Shown here piece after piece: positions 43,914-52,614 of a stretch of 60,899 nucleotides of DNA. A program made the translations under genes and the position numbers. The DNA is taken from positions 1-60,899 of the forward strand of contig JAWXCB010000102.1 in NCBI GenBank assembly GCA_034440455.1, written 5' to 3'. This stretch comes from JAWXCB01 sp034440455 (GTDB taxonomy: Bacteria > Bacteroidota > Bacteroidia > Chitinophagales > CAIOSU01). The notes beneath the pieces are model-generated. The model was not told the origin of the DNA. It did not search any database and was given only the letters and a program-made list of their open reading frames with translations. The stretch's first letter is position 1; each line of letters begins with the position of its first letter.

Positions 43914-44954
43914 TTACGCTTCCACTGAAGCAAACATATCGTTGAGACGTTTCTCTTTGCGCGCTTTCCAGTTTTGCTTATGATAAGCGTATCCTGCGAT
44001 GAGCGGGAATGCAATGGTCGCTTCAGAAAATACCATCTGCTCATTTACGGTGTCAACTTTTCCCCAAGAGCAAGCTTCTTTCAAGGTAGAGCCGGAGAGT
44101 GCCCCATCACGTTCATCGGCAACGGTGATTTGCACTGCATACTTATGCATTGGTGCTTCTTCACCCAAAATATCTGTAGCAACAACAATATCCTGCACGA
44201 AATTTTTCGGAACACCACCGCCAATCATCATGATGCCTGATTCCTGATGTTGAATTTTGATTTTTGTGATTTCCAAAAAGTCAGCGACTGAGTCCATCGT
44301 CACTTTTGGTCCCTGTGTGTGGAACTGGTGATGCACCAAACCGAACCCTGCGGAGCAATCCGAAAAGGCAGGTACGAAAATCGGAACGCCTTTTTTGTAG
44401 CACTGATACACGATAGACTCTTCACGACTCTCTGCATACTTCTTATCTGAATCTAAATAGCGACCCATTTCATAAATGAATTCGCGCGAAGAATACGGGC
44501 GTCTTTCAAGCGATTCGCAAATTTTACCAATCGTATCATCGCACAAGCGAAGGTCTTCTTCATCAATATACGTATCATAGATGCGGTCAATCATCAACTC
44601 GCGCAACTTCTGGTCGTCAACGAACTGTGTGCCTTTGTAGTGAAAAAAGCCAAGTCCTTCAAAGAAATCCTGATCAACGATGTTCGCGCCTGTTGACACG
44701 ATTGCATCAACCATGTTGTTTTCAACCAACGTGAGGATTGCTTTTTTCAACCCCGCACTGATGAGCGAGCCAGCAAGCGTGAGAAACACCACGCTGTCTT
44801 TATCCTGTTGCATCATGTCGAAAATGCGCGCTGCATTATGCAGGTTACGCGCCTGAAAAGCCATGTCTTTCATGGCATCTACGAGGGGAACCACATTGTA
44901 CTTTGTGATGTCAATGTGCTGAATTTTTTCTTTGAGATAGTCTTGTTTGGTCAT
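43914..44954 (-). CDS. Deoxyhypusine synthase-like protein (polyamine-related)
   Basis: 346 residues from ATG 44954; the open frame extends 53 residues upstream, but those codons overlap the promoter. The NAD-binding Rossmann features FLTLAGSLISAGL and IVSTGANIVDQDF, and the late CSWGKVDTVN (catalytic lysine, aligned with the WGK of eukaryotic deoxyhypusine synthase) are clear. Bacteria lack eIF5A, so bacterial members act on free polyamines, for example making homospermidine or an aminopropylated agmatine. The exact product cannot be told. It follows a -7 box (44972-44979) with only ~18 nt of leader. Confidence 0.9.
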   Translation of the reverse strand: MTKQDYLKEKIQHIDITKYNVVPLVDAMKDMAFQARNLHNAARIFDMMQQDKDSVVFLTLAGSLISAGLKKAILTLVENNMVDAIVSTGANIVDQDFFEGLGFFHYKGTQFVDDQKLRELMIDRIYDTYIDEEDLRLCDDTIGKICESLERRPYSSREFIYEMGRYLDSDKKYAESREESIVYQCYKKGVPIFVPAFSDCSAGFGLVHHQFHTQGPKVTMDSVADFLEITKIKIQHQESGIMMIGGGVPKNFVQDIVVATDILGEEAPMHKYAVQITVADERDGALSGSTLKEACSWGKVDTVNEQMVFSEATIAFPLIAGYAYHKQNWKARKEKRLNDMFASVEA

Positions 44955-44971
44955 CCTTTCAAAATTTTTCA

Positions 44972-44979
44972 CAAAGCTA
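44972..44979 (-). promoter_or_regulatory. -7 box for the deoxyhypusine synthase-like gene
   Basis: TAGCTTTG on the minus strand matches TAnnTTTG exactly, 17 nt before the start codon. A small inverted repeat ACTTTTT/AAAAAGT (44989-45009) lies over the -33 zone and might be an operator. A clear TTTG -33 is not seen (TTTC about 22 nt upstream). Confidence 0.45.
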
Positions 44980-45081
44980 ATCAATCTCACTTTTTTAGTG
45001 TGAAAAAGTTTAACCTGCGTCTGTGCATTGTTTTCTAATTTGGCACCGTATTTGAAAACTTCACGCAAACAAAATTTCATC

Positions 45082-45636
45082 ATGAAGAAACTTCTTTTCG
45101 TTCTTGCCTGCACTCCCCTATATCAACTCGCTTATGCCCAGACTTGCGTGGGCATTTATTCCTTTCGGTTGCTTGACCAGAAAAGCAAAAAGCCAATGAC
45201 GGACAAATTGGAAAAGAACATCTGGTATGTGTTCACGAAAGATGAAGGCGAGTTTTATGATAACGTGGAAACTGTAAATCCCATTGATTCCATGCTGCAA
45301 ACGGGCGCATTCAACGTGAAACACAATGAGCAGGGTTATAACTTCTTTATTAATCCGATGGACAAGTCGTTGCTGTCGTTTTCTGCAATCTGTGGTTTGT
45401 ATCTCGTGCAAACAGAATTAATTCGCAAAGAGGATACGATGCGGCTTGCCATCTATAATATTCCTGCGCATCAAACTTTTCAAATGGATTCGCTTGTGTT
45501 TCAAAAGGGCGATTTCTTTATTGACCTGCAAGCATCACGCTTGCTGAATGAATTTGAGTTTGTTGATAACAAGGGTTACTTCATCGTGCCGAGCGGAATG
45601 GTGCAGCCTTTCCCGAAGAAAAAAGAAGGCGAGTAA
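45082..45636 (+). CDS. Secreted protein of unknown function
   Basis: 184 residues from ATG 45082, which gives a clean signal peptide (MKKLLFVLACTPLYQLAYAQ); the frame is open upstream but without a signal-like start. No known domain is recognised. The mature protein is beta-rich, with YSFRLLDQKSKKPM, a FFINPMDKS segment and a C-terminal VPSGMVQPFPKKK. The stop TAA overlaps the next ATG (TAATG), so it is coupled to the queuosine-tRNA mannosyltransferase-like gene, though the two proteins act in different compartments. Confidence 0.75.
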   Translation: MKKLLFVLACTPLYQLAYAQTCVGIYSFRLLDQKSKKPMTDKLEKNIWYVFTKDEGEFYDNVETVNPIDSMLQTGAFNVKHNEQGYNFFINPMDKSLLSFSAICGLYLVQTELIRKEDTMRLAIYNIPAHQTFQMDSLVFQKGDFFIDLQASRLLNEFEFVDNKGYFIVPSGMVQPFPKKKEGE

Positions 45637-46748
45637 TGCGCATCGCCCTGCTGGAGCCTTTTCTTACAGGCTCGCATAAAAAGTGGGCGGAGGAATTTGC
45701 GCAGCACAGCAAGCATGAAATAAAAATCTTTTCCCTCAGCGGGCATTACTGGAAATGGCGGATGCACGGTGGCGCAGTTTCACTTGCGCGCAAATTTCTC
45801 GAAAGCAATTTTCAACCTGATGTGTTGCTCGCCACAGACATGCTTGACCTGTCAGTGTTCCTCGGTCTTACCCGCTCTGCAACACATAATATTCCCTCTG
45901 CAATTTATTTTCACGAAAACCAACTCACGTACCCCTGGTCGCCAATGGACAGCGATGTGCGGCAGCAGCGCGACACTCATTACTGCTTTATCAATTACAC
46001 TTCTGCGCTTGCCGCTGATAAGGTGTTTTTTAATTCGCAATATCATTTTGATTCTTTCTTCAAAGAACTTCCTGTTTTTCTGAAAGCATTTCCTGATAAC
46101 AATGAGTCAGGCAGTGTTGAAAACATTAAAAAGAAAAGCTCGGTGTTGCCATTGGGAATGGATTTGGAAAAGATTCAACAACTAAAACCTGCGGAAATTA
46201 AAAAAGAAGGCAGGGCAGTTATCCTGTGGAATCATCGCTGGGAATATGACAAGAATCCTGAAGCGTTTTTCCATGCGCTGTTTGAACTAAAAGAAAGGGG
46301 TGTTGAATTTAAATTGGTGGTATTGGGCGAAAGCTATGAAAGTCGTCCGAAAATATTTGATGAAGCAAGAGAAAAACTGAAAGAGAACATTCTTCATTTC
46401 GGCTTTGCACAAGATTATGCAGAGTATGTCCAATGGTTGTGCAAGTGCGATATTCTTCCCGTCACTTCGGTGCATGATTTCTTTGGAACGAGCGTTGTCG
46501 AGGCGATGTATTGCGATGTGTTTCCCCTGCTCCCTAAACGCCTTGCTTATCCCGAACATATTCCGCAACAGTTGCACTACACCTTTTTCTATGAAGACAA
46601 CGAACGTGAATTTGTGAACCGTCTGCAACGGCTCATCTTCGATGTGAAGTTGCCACGGGGGGAAAACGTGCATCAGTTTGTTGAGCAATATGATTGGAGA
46701 AAGATGATTGAGCGATACGACAATGAAATTCACTCCCTGCTTCGATAA
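45636..46748 (+). CDS. DUF3524-type glycosyltransferase, tRNA-queuosine mannosyltransferase-like
   Basis: 370 residues. The N-terminus MRIALLEPFLTGSHKKWAEE and HYWKWRMHGGAVSLA are the DUF3524 signature of the GTDC1 family; IYFHENQLTYPW and LAADKVFFNSQYHFDSF follow. A GT4-type C-terminal lobe holds WNHRWEYDKNPEAFF, VLGESYESRPK and the donor-binding TSVHDFFGTSVVEAMYC. The human member adds mannose to queuosine in tRNA(Asp). This gene therefore probably glycosylates queuosine on tRNA, here in a bacterium; a free-sugar or surface acceptor is the alternative. Its start overlaps the preceding stop by one base. Confidence 0.82.
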   Translation: MRIALLEPFLTGSHKKWAEEFAQHSKHEIKIFSLSGHYWKWRMHGGAVSLARKFLESNFQPDVLLATDMLDLSVFLGLTRSATHNIPSAIYFHENQLTYPWSPMDSDVRQQRDTHYCFINYTSALAADKVFFNSQYHFDSFFKELPVFLKAFPDNNESGSVENIKKKSSVLPLGMDLEKIQQLKPAEIKKEGRAVILWNHRWEYDKNPEAFFHALFELKERGVEFKLVVLGESYESRPKIFDEAREKLKENILHFGFAQDYAEYVQWLCKCDILPVTSVHDFFGTSVVEAMYCDVFPLLPKRLAYPEHIPQQLHYTFFYEDNEREFVNRLQRLIFDVKLPRGENVHQFVEQYDWRKMIERYDNEIHSLLR

Positions 46749-46770
46749 ACTCAGCATAACGGCATCCGTT

Positions 46771-47832
46771 TTAAATAATCGTCTCTAAAAAGTTTCGGTT
46801 TCCGTGTCCCCAATCGGCATCGTTCACGATTTTTGGGGCGTGGTTTCTTTCCATCTCACGGCTGTCGTGCATGAAGCGCGTGAACATGTCATTGATTTCT
46901 TTGCTGAATGCGGCTTCGTCAAAGTCGGCTTTGTAGCGCCTCTCGTGATCCTGATGATACACGGGAAAATTCAGCACGTTTTCCTTTAATCCTGAAACGC
47001 CCGCCATCACGGTGAAGAGCGCATCGCAATGTGTGGAGATAAACGTGTCTTCGGGATAGCCGCGCAAATCGAACCAGTGCTCGCGGTGCATGAGCATGAA
47101 GTCACCGCTGCAATGCGTGTGGTAGCGCTGCGCAAACGCATCATAGGTGATGTTCATGTTCCACTTTTTCGCAAGCGATTCTATTTTCACCAAATTCAAA
47201 TCGAGAAAAATGCGCCAGGCGTTTTTTAGGCGCAGCATGTTTTCTTCCCTGAAAGTGACTCCGTTGCCTTTCAGATGATAGCCATAACCCTTCAGCATGA
47301 TGCGATACACCTTCTTCTCGATTTCCCTGAGCGTGGCGAAGGGGTTTTGCAAATCATAGTGTTCAATCTTTTTGAAATCAAAGCGGTCGGTGCGGTAGTA
47401 ATTGTTTTTTGCGGGAATGCGACAGGAGATAAACCGGATGAGGGCAGGATGAAAAATAATATCGGCATTGGTGCTGAGGATATATTCCCCGTGCGCCCTG
47501 CGAATCGCCATGTTCTTGGCATTGAACTCAAACAGCGGCACTGTTTTTCGCACTTCAGGATTTATCAAACTTTGATGCACTTCATTTGGAATATGCAGCA
47601 GGCGAATGGTGAGCTGTTTTCTGTTTGAAGTCCATTGCAGCATTTCTTTCAATGGCGCATTCTCTAAAATCGGGTTGTAATCAACGATGATTAACTCGCT
47701 ATGCACTTTATATTTCTCCAAAAAGAAAGAAAGCCAATGCACGGAGTTTTGCAATCGCGCATTGAAATCGCCTCCGTAATTATCATTGCGGGCAGTGACA
47801 ACAATACTTAAATATGGCTGCTGATTGCTCAT
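46771..47832 (-). CDS. Family 2 glycosyltransferase
   Basis: 353 residues, cytoplasmic. GT2 fold: LSIVVTARNDNYGGDFNARL at the start, acidic motif in GEYILSTNADIIFHP (DxD-like NADI), and a late FMLMHREHWFDLRGYPED resembling the acceptor/catalytic segment. The C-terminal 100 residues are less usual. The acceptor and donor are unknown; possibly part of surface glycan synthesis. It converges with the queuosine mannosyltransferase-like gene, with 22 nt between them. Confidence 0.85.
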   Translation of the reverse strand: MSNQQPYLSIVVTARNDNYGGDFNARLQNSVHWLSFFLEKYKVHSELIIVDYNPILENAPLKEMLQWTSNRKQLTIRLLHIPNEVHQSLINPEVRKTVPLFEFNAKNMAIRRAHGEYILSTNADIIFHPALIRFISCRIPAKNNYYRTDRFDFKKIEHYDLQNPFATLREIEKKVYRIMLKGYGYHLKGNGVTFREENMLRLKNAWRIFLDLNLVKIESLAKKWNMNITYDAFAQRYHTHCSGDFMLMHREHWFDLRGYPEDTFISTHCDALFTVMAGVSGLKENVLNFPVYHQDHERRYKADFDEAAFSKEINDMFTRFMHDSREMERNHAPKIVNDADWGHGNRNFLETII

Positions 47833-47893
47833 GTGGGTTCGAGGCGCAATAATAGCGAATCATCGGCTTTTTGGTGCGGCATTGTTGCAACCT

Positions 47894-47906
47894 ATACCAT
47901 CGGTAT
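47894..47906. terminator. Weak hairpin between the glycosyltransferase and periplasmic protein genes
   Basis: ATACC-ATC-GGTAT (47894-47906) flanked by AACCT and AGGTT at slightly larger distance. It is downstream of the periplasmic protein gene on the minus strand and could end its transcript; there is no T-run, so confidence is low. Confidence 0.25.
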
Positions 47907-47981
47907 GGCGCAGGTTTAATGTCATTAGGTTAAGCAATAATCGTGTTCGCTCAGCCGGGTAATAAATGTTATCGCAGTTGC

Positions 47982-48515
47982 CTATCTGGGAACATTCATC
48001 TGTTCTACGAGCAGGTATTCCAGAAAATCGTGCGCAGCACTGTAGCTTTCGCAGGTGAAGGTGCTGCTTTCATAGCCCACAGGTTTGCCATATTCCGTTG
48101 TTTTTATTCCCTCTGTAAATTTTGAAAATATTTCAAACTGATAGTAATGCTGCCGACTGCCTTCCATGTTTTTGATGCTAAACCGTTCATCAGATGTTTT
48201 CAGGTTATCAAGCGATCGGAGGACATCAATCTCATCAAGTTTCACTTTGTATTCCTGCTGGCGGGTAACCGCATTTTTAAGCTGGTCAACTTTTGAAGTT
48301 GTTGATACGATGTACTGCAACGTATAATCCTTAATGTAGTAGGTATAATTATATTGGTTGCAATAGCAGTCTTTTTCCTTCGGCAATTTATTCAGACATT
48401 CCATTTTGGTAAACGCAGGTTTGGCTTCACCTCCCTGCAAAAGCACGGGCACTTTTTGTGCGGCAACGCTAATGTAAACGGAGAAGAACAAAACGGGTAA
48501 CAATCGTTTTTTCAT
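47982..48515 (-). CDS. Secreted/periplasmic protein of unknown function
   Basis: 177 residues from ATG 48515, chosen because it yields a good signal peptide (MKKRLLPVLFFSVYISVAAQ); the frame is open upstream. The mature part has three cysteines (KMECLNKL, DCYCNQY) near residues 45-60 and another later (TFTCES), and no recognised family. It follows the LolA-like gene on the same strand (43 nt), so the two are probably co-transcribed and act in the periplasm. Confidence 0.7.
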   Translation of the reverse strand: MKKRLLPVLFFSVYISVAAQKVPVLLQGGEAKPAFTKMECLNKLPKEKDCYCNQYNYTYYIKDYTLQYIVSTTSKVDQLKNAVTRQQEYKVKLDEIDVLRSLDNLKTSDERFSIKNMEGSRQHYYQFEIFSKFTEGIKTTEYGKPVGYESSTFTCESYSAAHDFLEYLLVEQMNVPR

Positions 48516-48558
48516 AAAAGGAATAGTTGGGTTATGATTTTGTGCAGATATTGTGGAA

Positions 48559-49263
48559 TCACTTGCCTGCGGGCTTTTCAAACAGATTGTCATCCAATGG
48601 CAAATTTACTTTCACATCGGTGATGGCATTGGATTGCCTCGCACCGTATTTGTCTTCACGCACATGCGTGAGCGCCATTTTCACTCCGTTGAAGTCAGTA
48701 TAATTATCAAAGTAGTAGATATAATTATAGATGTTAGTATCTTCAATCACTTTTTTAATCATGCTTGTTGCAGGGTCTATATAAAATGTGTACATGTCAC
48801 CGTCAGCGTTATTTAACTTGGGCGAAATGGCGATTAGATAGTCACTCGTTTCTTCATCCTTGCCTTTGTATTCGATTTTATAATCAGGCGCTTTAGCATA
48901 CGCAAGCAGTCCCGGCAAGTAATTGTGAAAAAACGTGTTGGGCGATGGCGGTGTATCTTCAACATTTCCGCTTCCGAATATCGTCCATCCCTGCGCACCG
49001 TTGTAAATGCCGGTTTGGTCTATTTTTCCATCTTCGTAATAATCAACTCTCAGCTTAACAGGGCTTTTAAACGAAACGATTCTGGTGCCCTCATAGAATT
49101 TGAATTGAAAGGAGGTGAGAGCATCTAACTTTTCCCTGCTGCCAATGGCTTCCACCTGTTTGTTGATGATTTCCTCCGCGGTTTGCCCGAAGCCGGTGAA
49201 ACTGATGAACAGAAATAAAAAGAGTGCGAGGCGATAAGTCCTGGTGTTCTGTTTTGTTTGGAT
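48559..49263 (-). CDS. LolA-like outer-membrane lipoprotein-sorting protein, start codon apparently lost
   Basis: Translated from 49263 it reads QTKQNTRTYRLALFLFLFIS after the first codon, a textbook signal peptide continuing FTGFGQTAEEIINKQVEAIG into the mature domain. However, the initiating codon is ATC (where ATG would be expected), and no ATG, GTG or TTG exists in that frame before the upstream stop. The only standard start is GTG 49155, which would remove the signal peptide. The mature domain (LRVDYYEDGKIDQTGIYNG, FYIDPATSMIKKV, NGVKMALTHVRED) resembles LolA/LolB-like or outer-membrane lipoprotein-sorting domains. Either a base error/mutation or a rare non-AUG start. It precedes another periplasmic protein gene by 43 nt. 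Confidence 0.72.
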   Translation of the reverse strand: MQTKQNTRTYRLALFLFLFISFTGFGQTAEEIINKQVEAIGSREKLDALTSFQFKFYEGTRIVSFKSPVKLRVDYYEDGKIDQTGIYNGAQGWTIFGSGNVEDTPPSPNTFFHNYLPGLLAYAKAPDYKIEYKGKDEETSDYLIAISPKLNNADGDMYTFYIDPATSMIKKVIEDTNIYNYIYYFDNYTDFNGVKMALTHVREDKYGARQSNAITDVKVNLPLDDNLFEKPAGK

Positions 49264-49408
49264 GCAATATTATTCGGGGTAAGAGATAACGGTTGGCGTT
49301 GCGCTGTTTTCTCTTATCAACACCCGTTGTTCAAAATGCTTTTGTTTCTCCCTTTTGCGTTTTGCTGTTTGCTGCATTTAGTACCTTTCACCTCAAATCT
49401 TAAATTTA

Positions 49409-51415
49409 GTGACCTTACGCTGCCTTCTCGTTGCAACCTGCTTTGGAATAGTCGCGTTCCTTCAACACACAAATGCCCAACCCCTCATCAAAGAACATTT
49501 TGGAGTAACCAGTACGCTCACCGTGCCCTTAGATAAAATGGATGAAATCAAAGTAGTGCGCACTTACACGAGCGCGGGTACCTTTTGCAAAGAGCCAGAA
49601 GAATATATGTTCGAGCCTACATGGCAAAATTTTCATTATGACCAAACGCTTGAAGACGCAAAGACCCGGGGAATAAAATTCGTGCTGTGTATCACCAACA
49701 ATATGCCTTATTATGCGAATGGATATACAGAAAATGAAAACCATCCTGTGCCTTCGGGGTCAAGCAAAACAGACCCCGCAAGTTATGTGATGTATGCGAA
49801 GCTGTTTTTTCAAATCGCAGCGCGATACGGAAGCAAAACAGTGCCCGACTCGCTGCTGAAAATAAAAAGCTATCCCGCAACTGATTACCGCCATCAAACA
49901 AAGCGCAGCGGCACAGATTTAGTTTATGGCATTGAACTTTGGAACGAAGCAAACAAATGGGGAGGGAATTTTACTCCGCAGGAATATTACGCAATGCTTT
50001 CCGCCTGCTATGACGGGCACAAAGGCATCCTCGGCATTGGCACGGGCGTAATGGCGGCAGACCCTGATATGCACTTCCTGTTCACCGGCACATCTGACCA
50101 TACCCCCGCCTATCACACGCAGGTGCGCGACATCTGGGTGCAAGAGCGGGGCGAGCCGTTTCCTGAAAACATCATTTATAATTTTCACGGATATTTTCAC
50201 AATAAAGCCATCAACAACAACACGCGCACTACGGGCATTGAACCCGAGTTGGGCGGTGCGCTAAATATTTATCGCACTTGGCAAACCTTTGCAGGTAATA
50301 ACAAGATTGCAAAAACAGAATACGGCTATGATACAAACCCTGCATCGGTACAACACGCTCCACTGCTGAGCCTGCCCGACAGCGGCATGTATAACATCCA
50401 TGAATCACAAGCAGGCTTGATTCTGCGTGACTACCATTTACAATCCGTGATTCCTAATTTTTTCCTTTCTACATTTTATCATGTGCGCGATGGCAACAAC
50501 GGAGGCAGCACGATTCAATATTCCACCAGCGGAATTACAAAAGGCACCTGCTGTAATTATGACCCGAAAGAAAGCTATTTCATTATCGCAGGATTCATTG
50601 AAATTGCTGGTGATTATTTCAGCAACGGAACATTGCTGGGCGAAGACGACCCGTATATTGTGGAGTATAGAGACGCGCAGGGAAATTATCTCTATGCCGT
50701 GTGGACATACATTCCGCATCAATTTACAATCAATGATGTGATTACTGCCGATGATACAGTAGATGTTATCATGGCTACGAAAAACGGGAATGTGTATTCG
50801 AGTATCGTGCCAGTGAACGGGTTGTTTAATGTGGAGGCGCAGCAAATGCCTACTTATTTAAAAACAAACAAGCGCATTCATTTTAATCTTGCCATCGCGG
50901 GAACAATCACAACGGAAACCGGAGTGCCTGTGCCGGGTGTGAAAGTGAAACTCTCCGGCTCACGCGCTGATGAAATGGTGACAACAAAAAATGGCGTGTA
51001 TGCTTTCGCAGCTGACAGCAATGCAAGCTATGTTGTTACGCCTTCTAAAAACAATGACATCACCATAAACAACGGCATCACTTCACTCGACATCTCGCTT
51101 ATCCGCAGGCATCTGCTCGGAAGCACTCCACTTAATTCGCCATACAAAATCATTGCAGCCGATGTGAATGCGTCACAATCCATCACTACGGTTGATGTTA
51201 CGCTTATTCGCTCGGTAATTTTGGGCAAAACCTCCTACCCTTCCGGCAAACTGTGGGAATTTGTAAATAGCAGCGAAGCGCTTTCACCTGCCAATCCGTT
51301 TCCTTTCACCCGCATACGCGCATTCAACAACATCACAGAAACTAAAATCAACCAAAATTTTATCGGAGTGAAACTGGGCGATGTGAACAATAGCTGGGAA
51401 TCTTCCATCCCCTGA
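49409..51415 (+). CDS. Secreted glycoside hydrolase-like protein with dockerin-like C-terminus
   Basis: 668 residues from GTG 49409; signal peptide ends LQHTNAQ. A TIM-barrel clan-A hydrolase is suggested by the acid/base Glu180 in GIELWNEANKWGG and the likely nucleophile Glu304 in KIAKTEYGYD, in the usual order and spacing of GH5/GH39-type enzymes. A beta-sandwich region follows, then a carboxypeptidase-regulatory-like segment (TETGVPVPGVKVKLSG) and two dockerin-type I-like repeats (ITSLDISLIRRHLLG and AADVNASQSITTVDVTLIRS, with calcium-binding Asp/Asn). No type IX sorting domain is seen, so its route to the surface is unclear. The substrate is unknown. Confidence 0.82.
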   Translation: MTLRCLLVATCFGIVAFLQHTNAQPLIKEHFGVTSTLTVPLDKMDEIKVVRTYTSAGTFCKEPEEYMFEPTWQNFHYDQTLEDAKTRGIKFVLCITNNMPYYANGYTENENHPVPSGSSKTDPASYVMYAKLFFQIAARYGSKTVPDSLLKIKSYPATDYRHQTKRSGTDLVYGIELWNEANKWGGNFTPQEYYAMLSACYDGHKGILGIGTGVMAADPDMHFLFTGTSDHTPAYHTQVRDIWVQERGEPFPENIIYNFHGYFHNKAINNNTRTTGIEPELGGALNIYRTWQTFAGNNKIAKTEYGYDTNPASVQHAPLLSLPDSGMYNIHESQAGLILRDYHLQSVIPNFFLSTFYHVRDGNNGGSTIQYSTSGITKGTCCNYDPKESYFIIAGFIEIAGDYFSNGTLLGEDDPYIVEYRDAQGNYLYAVWTYIPHQFTINDVITADDTVDVIMATKNGNVYSSIVPVNGLFNVEAQQMPTYLKTNKRIHFNLAIAGTITTETGVPVPGVKVKLSGSRADEMVTTKNGVYAFAADSNASYVVTPSKNNDITINNGITSLDISLIRRHLLGSTPLNSPYKIIAADVNASQSITTVDVTLIRSVILGKTSYPSGKLWEFVNSSEALSPANPFPFTRIRAFNNITETKINQNFIGVKLGDVNNSWESSIP

Positions 51416-51681
51416 AAACCAAAGCTATCCGCTAATCCTTATGCGATAAAATCAATTTTGAATTCGCCCTTCACGGCATCATGGAGGCTCTGCAAAATGA
51501 AGTTCGTGCCTGCTGGATGTAAACAACCCCATAAACGATGTAACCCATTAACTATTTGGCGCGGCTCATTTACCACGTGATGTTGAGAGATAACTAAAAA
51601 GTATAAGCCATCTGTTAAACGATGGAGCATAACTGATAATTGATAGAAAATTTGCGAGAAAATGGTATTGCCTTGATTCCT

Positions 51682-51702
51682 TTTGCGGATTTACTCCGCA
51701 AA
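51682..51702. other. Hairpin directly before the sirtuin frame
   Basis: TTTGCGGA-TTTAC-TCCGCAAA, a perfect 8-bp stem that includes the first base of the ATG at 51702. It could be a terminator of an upstream transcript or a fold hiding that ATG. Of the 286-nt gap before it (51416-51701), nothing else is supported, except a short decayed frame at about 51441-51516 on the plus strand (FEFALHGIMEALQNEV). Confidence 0.35.
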
Positions 51703-52550
51703 TGACCTTTTCATTTCAAATCGAAAAATCAAAGAACGCCTTCCAAATCCTTTATTTTCAATGCTTTTGTTATTTTCGGCTTCTCAACAACCGGACAGTA
51801 GTAACATTTGTTCAAACCTTGCCAAACAACAAACTGACAACAGAAAACCGCAAACAGAAAACGCGCATAGTTGTCCTTACGGGCGCAGGCATCAGCGCGG
51901 AAAGCGGCATCCAAACCTTTCGTGGCGCGGGCGGTTTGTGGGAAGGACATGACATCTATGAAGTTGCTTCCCCGCAGGGTTACGCAAAAAATCCCAAGCT
52001 GGTGCTCGACTTCTATAATGCGCGCAGAAAAAATTTACTTTCAGTAAAACCAAATGCCGGGCATTTTGCCTTGGCTGATTTAGAAAAACACTTTGACGTG
52101 CATATTATCACGCAAAACGTAGATGACCTGCACGAACGGGCAGGCTCTACAAAAGTGTTGCATTTGCATGGCGAACTCTTCAAAGCGCAAAGCACAAAAC
52201 TTCCTGAGCTTGTGTACGAATGGGAAAAAGATTTGAACCTTGGTGATAAATGCGAACTCGGCTCCCAGTTGCGCCCGTTTATTGTATGGTTTGGTGAGCA
52301 GGTTCCCAAGATGGATGAAGCTATTGCAATCGCAGCAAAAGCTGACATCTTTCTTGTTGTCGGCACTTCATTAGTCGTTTATCCCGCAGCGGGATTGCTC
52401 AACTATGTGAAGTATGAAGTTCCCAAATACATCATTGACCCTGAAATTCCCGAAGTTTATAACGTGCCAAATGTGGAATTCATGCAGGCAACGGCAACGC
52501 AAGGAGTGCCAACTTTGGCGAAGAAATTAGTGTTGGGGGTGGAAGGTTGA
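51702..52550 (+). CDS. Sir2-family NAD-dependent protein deacylase (class III sirtuin)
   Basis: 282 residues as an open frame from ATG 51702, but the first ~45 residues have no sirtuin similarity and the ATG lies in a hairpin; TTG 51819 or another non-ATG start nearer RIVVLTGAGISAESGI is more likely. The NAD-binding motif TGAGISAESGIQTFR, the class III Tyr-Arg pair (DFYNARR), the catalytic TQNVDDLHERAGS and HLHGE, and GTSLVVYPA are present, pointing to a desuccinylase/deacetylase. The four zinc-binding cysteines of classical sirtuins are reduced to one (KCELGSQ), a feature of a Bacteroidota group. It removes acyl groups from lysines using NAD. Confidence 0.9.
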   Translation: MTFSFQIEKSKNAFQILYFQCFCYFRLLNNRTVVTFVQTLPNNKLTTENRKQKTRIVVLTGAGISAESGIQTFRGAGGLWEGHDIYEVASPQGYAKNPKLVLDFYNARRKNLLSVKPNAGHFALADLEKHFDVHIITQNVDDLHERAGSTKVLHLHGELFKAQSTKLPELVYEWEKDLNLGDKCELGSQLRPFIVWFGEQVPKMDEAIAIAAKADIFLVVGTSLVVYPAAGLLNYVKYEVPKYIIDPEIPEVYNVPNVEFMQATATQGVPTLAKKLVLGVEG

Positions 52551-52614
52551 ATGTTGATATCTGACAGACTAATTCAAAACAACTAACAACTAACATCTAT
52601 AAACATAATCACTA

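Noticed and set aside
46755..46770. ACGG-CAT-CCGT hairpin as a terminator between convergent genes
   Set aside because: Only 4 bp of stem and a short T run; too weak to list as a feature.
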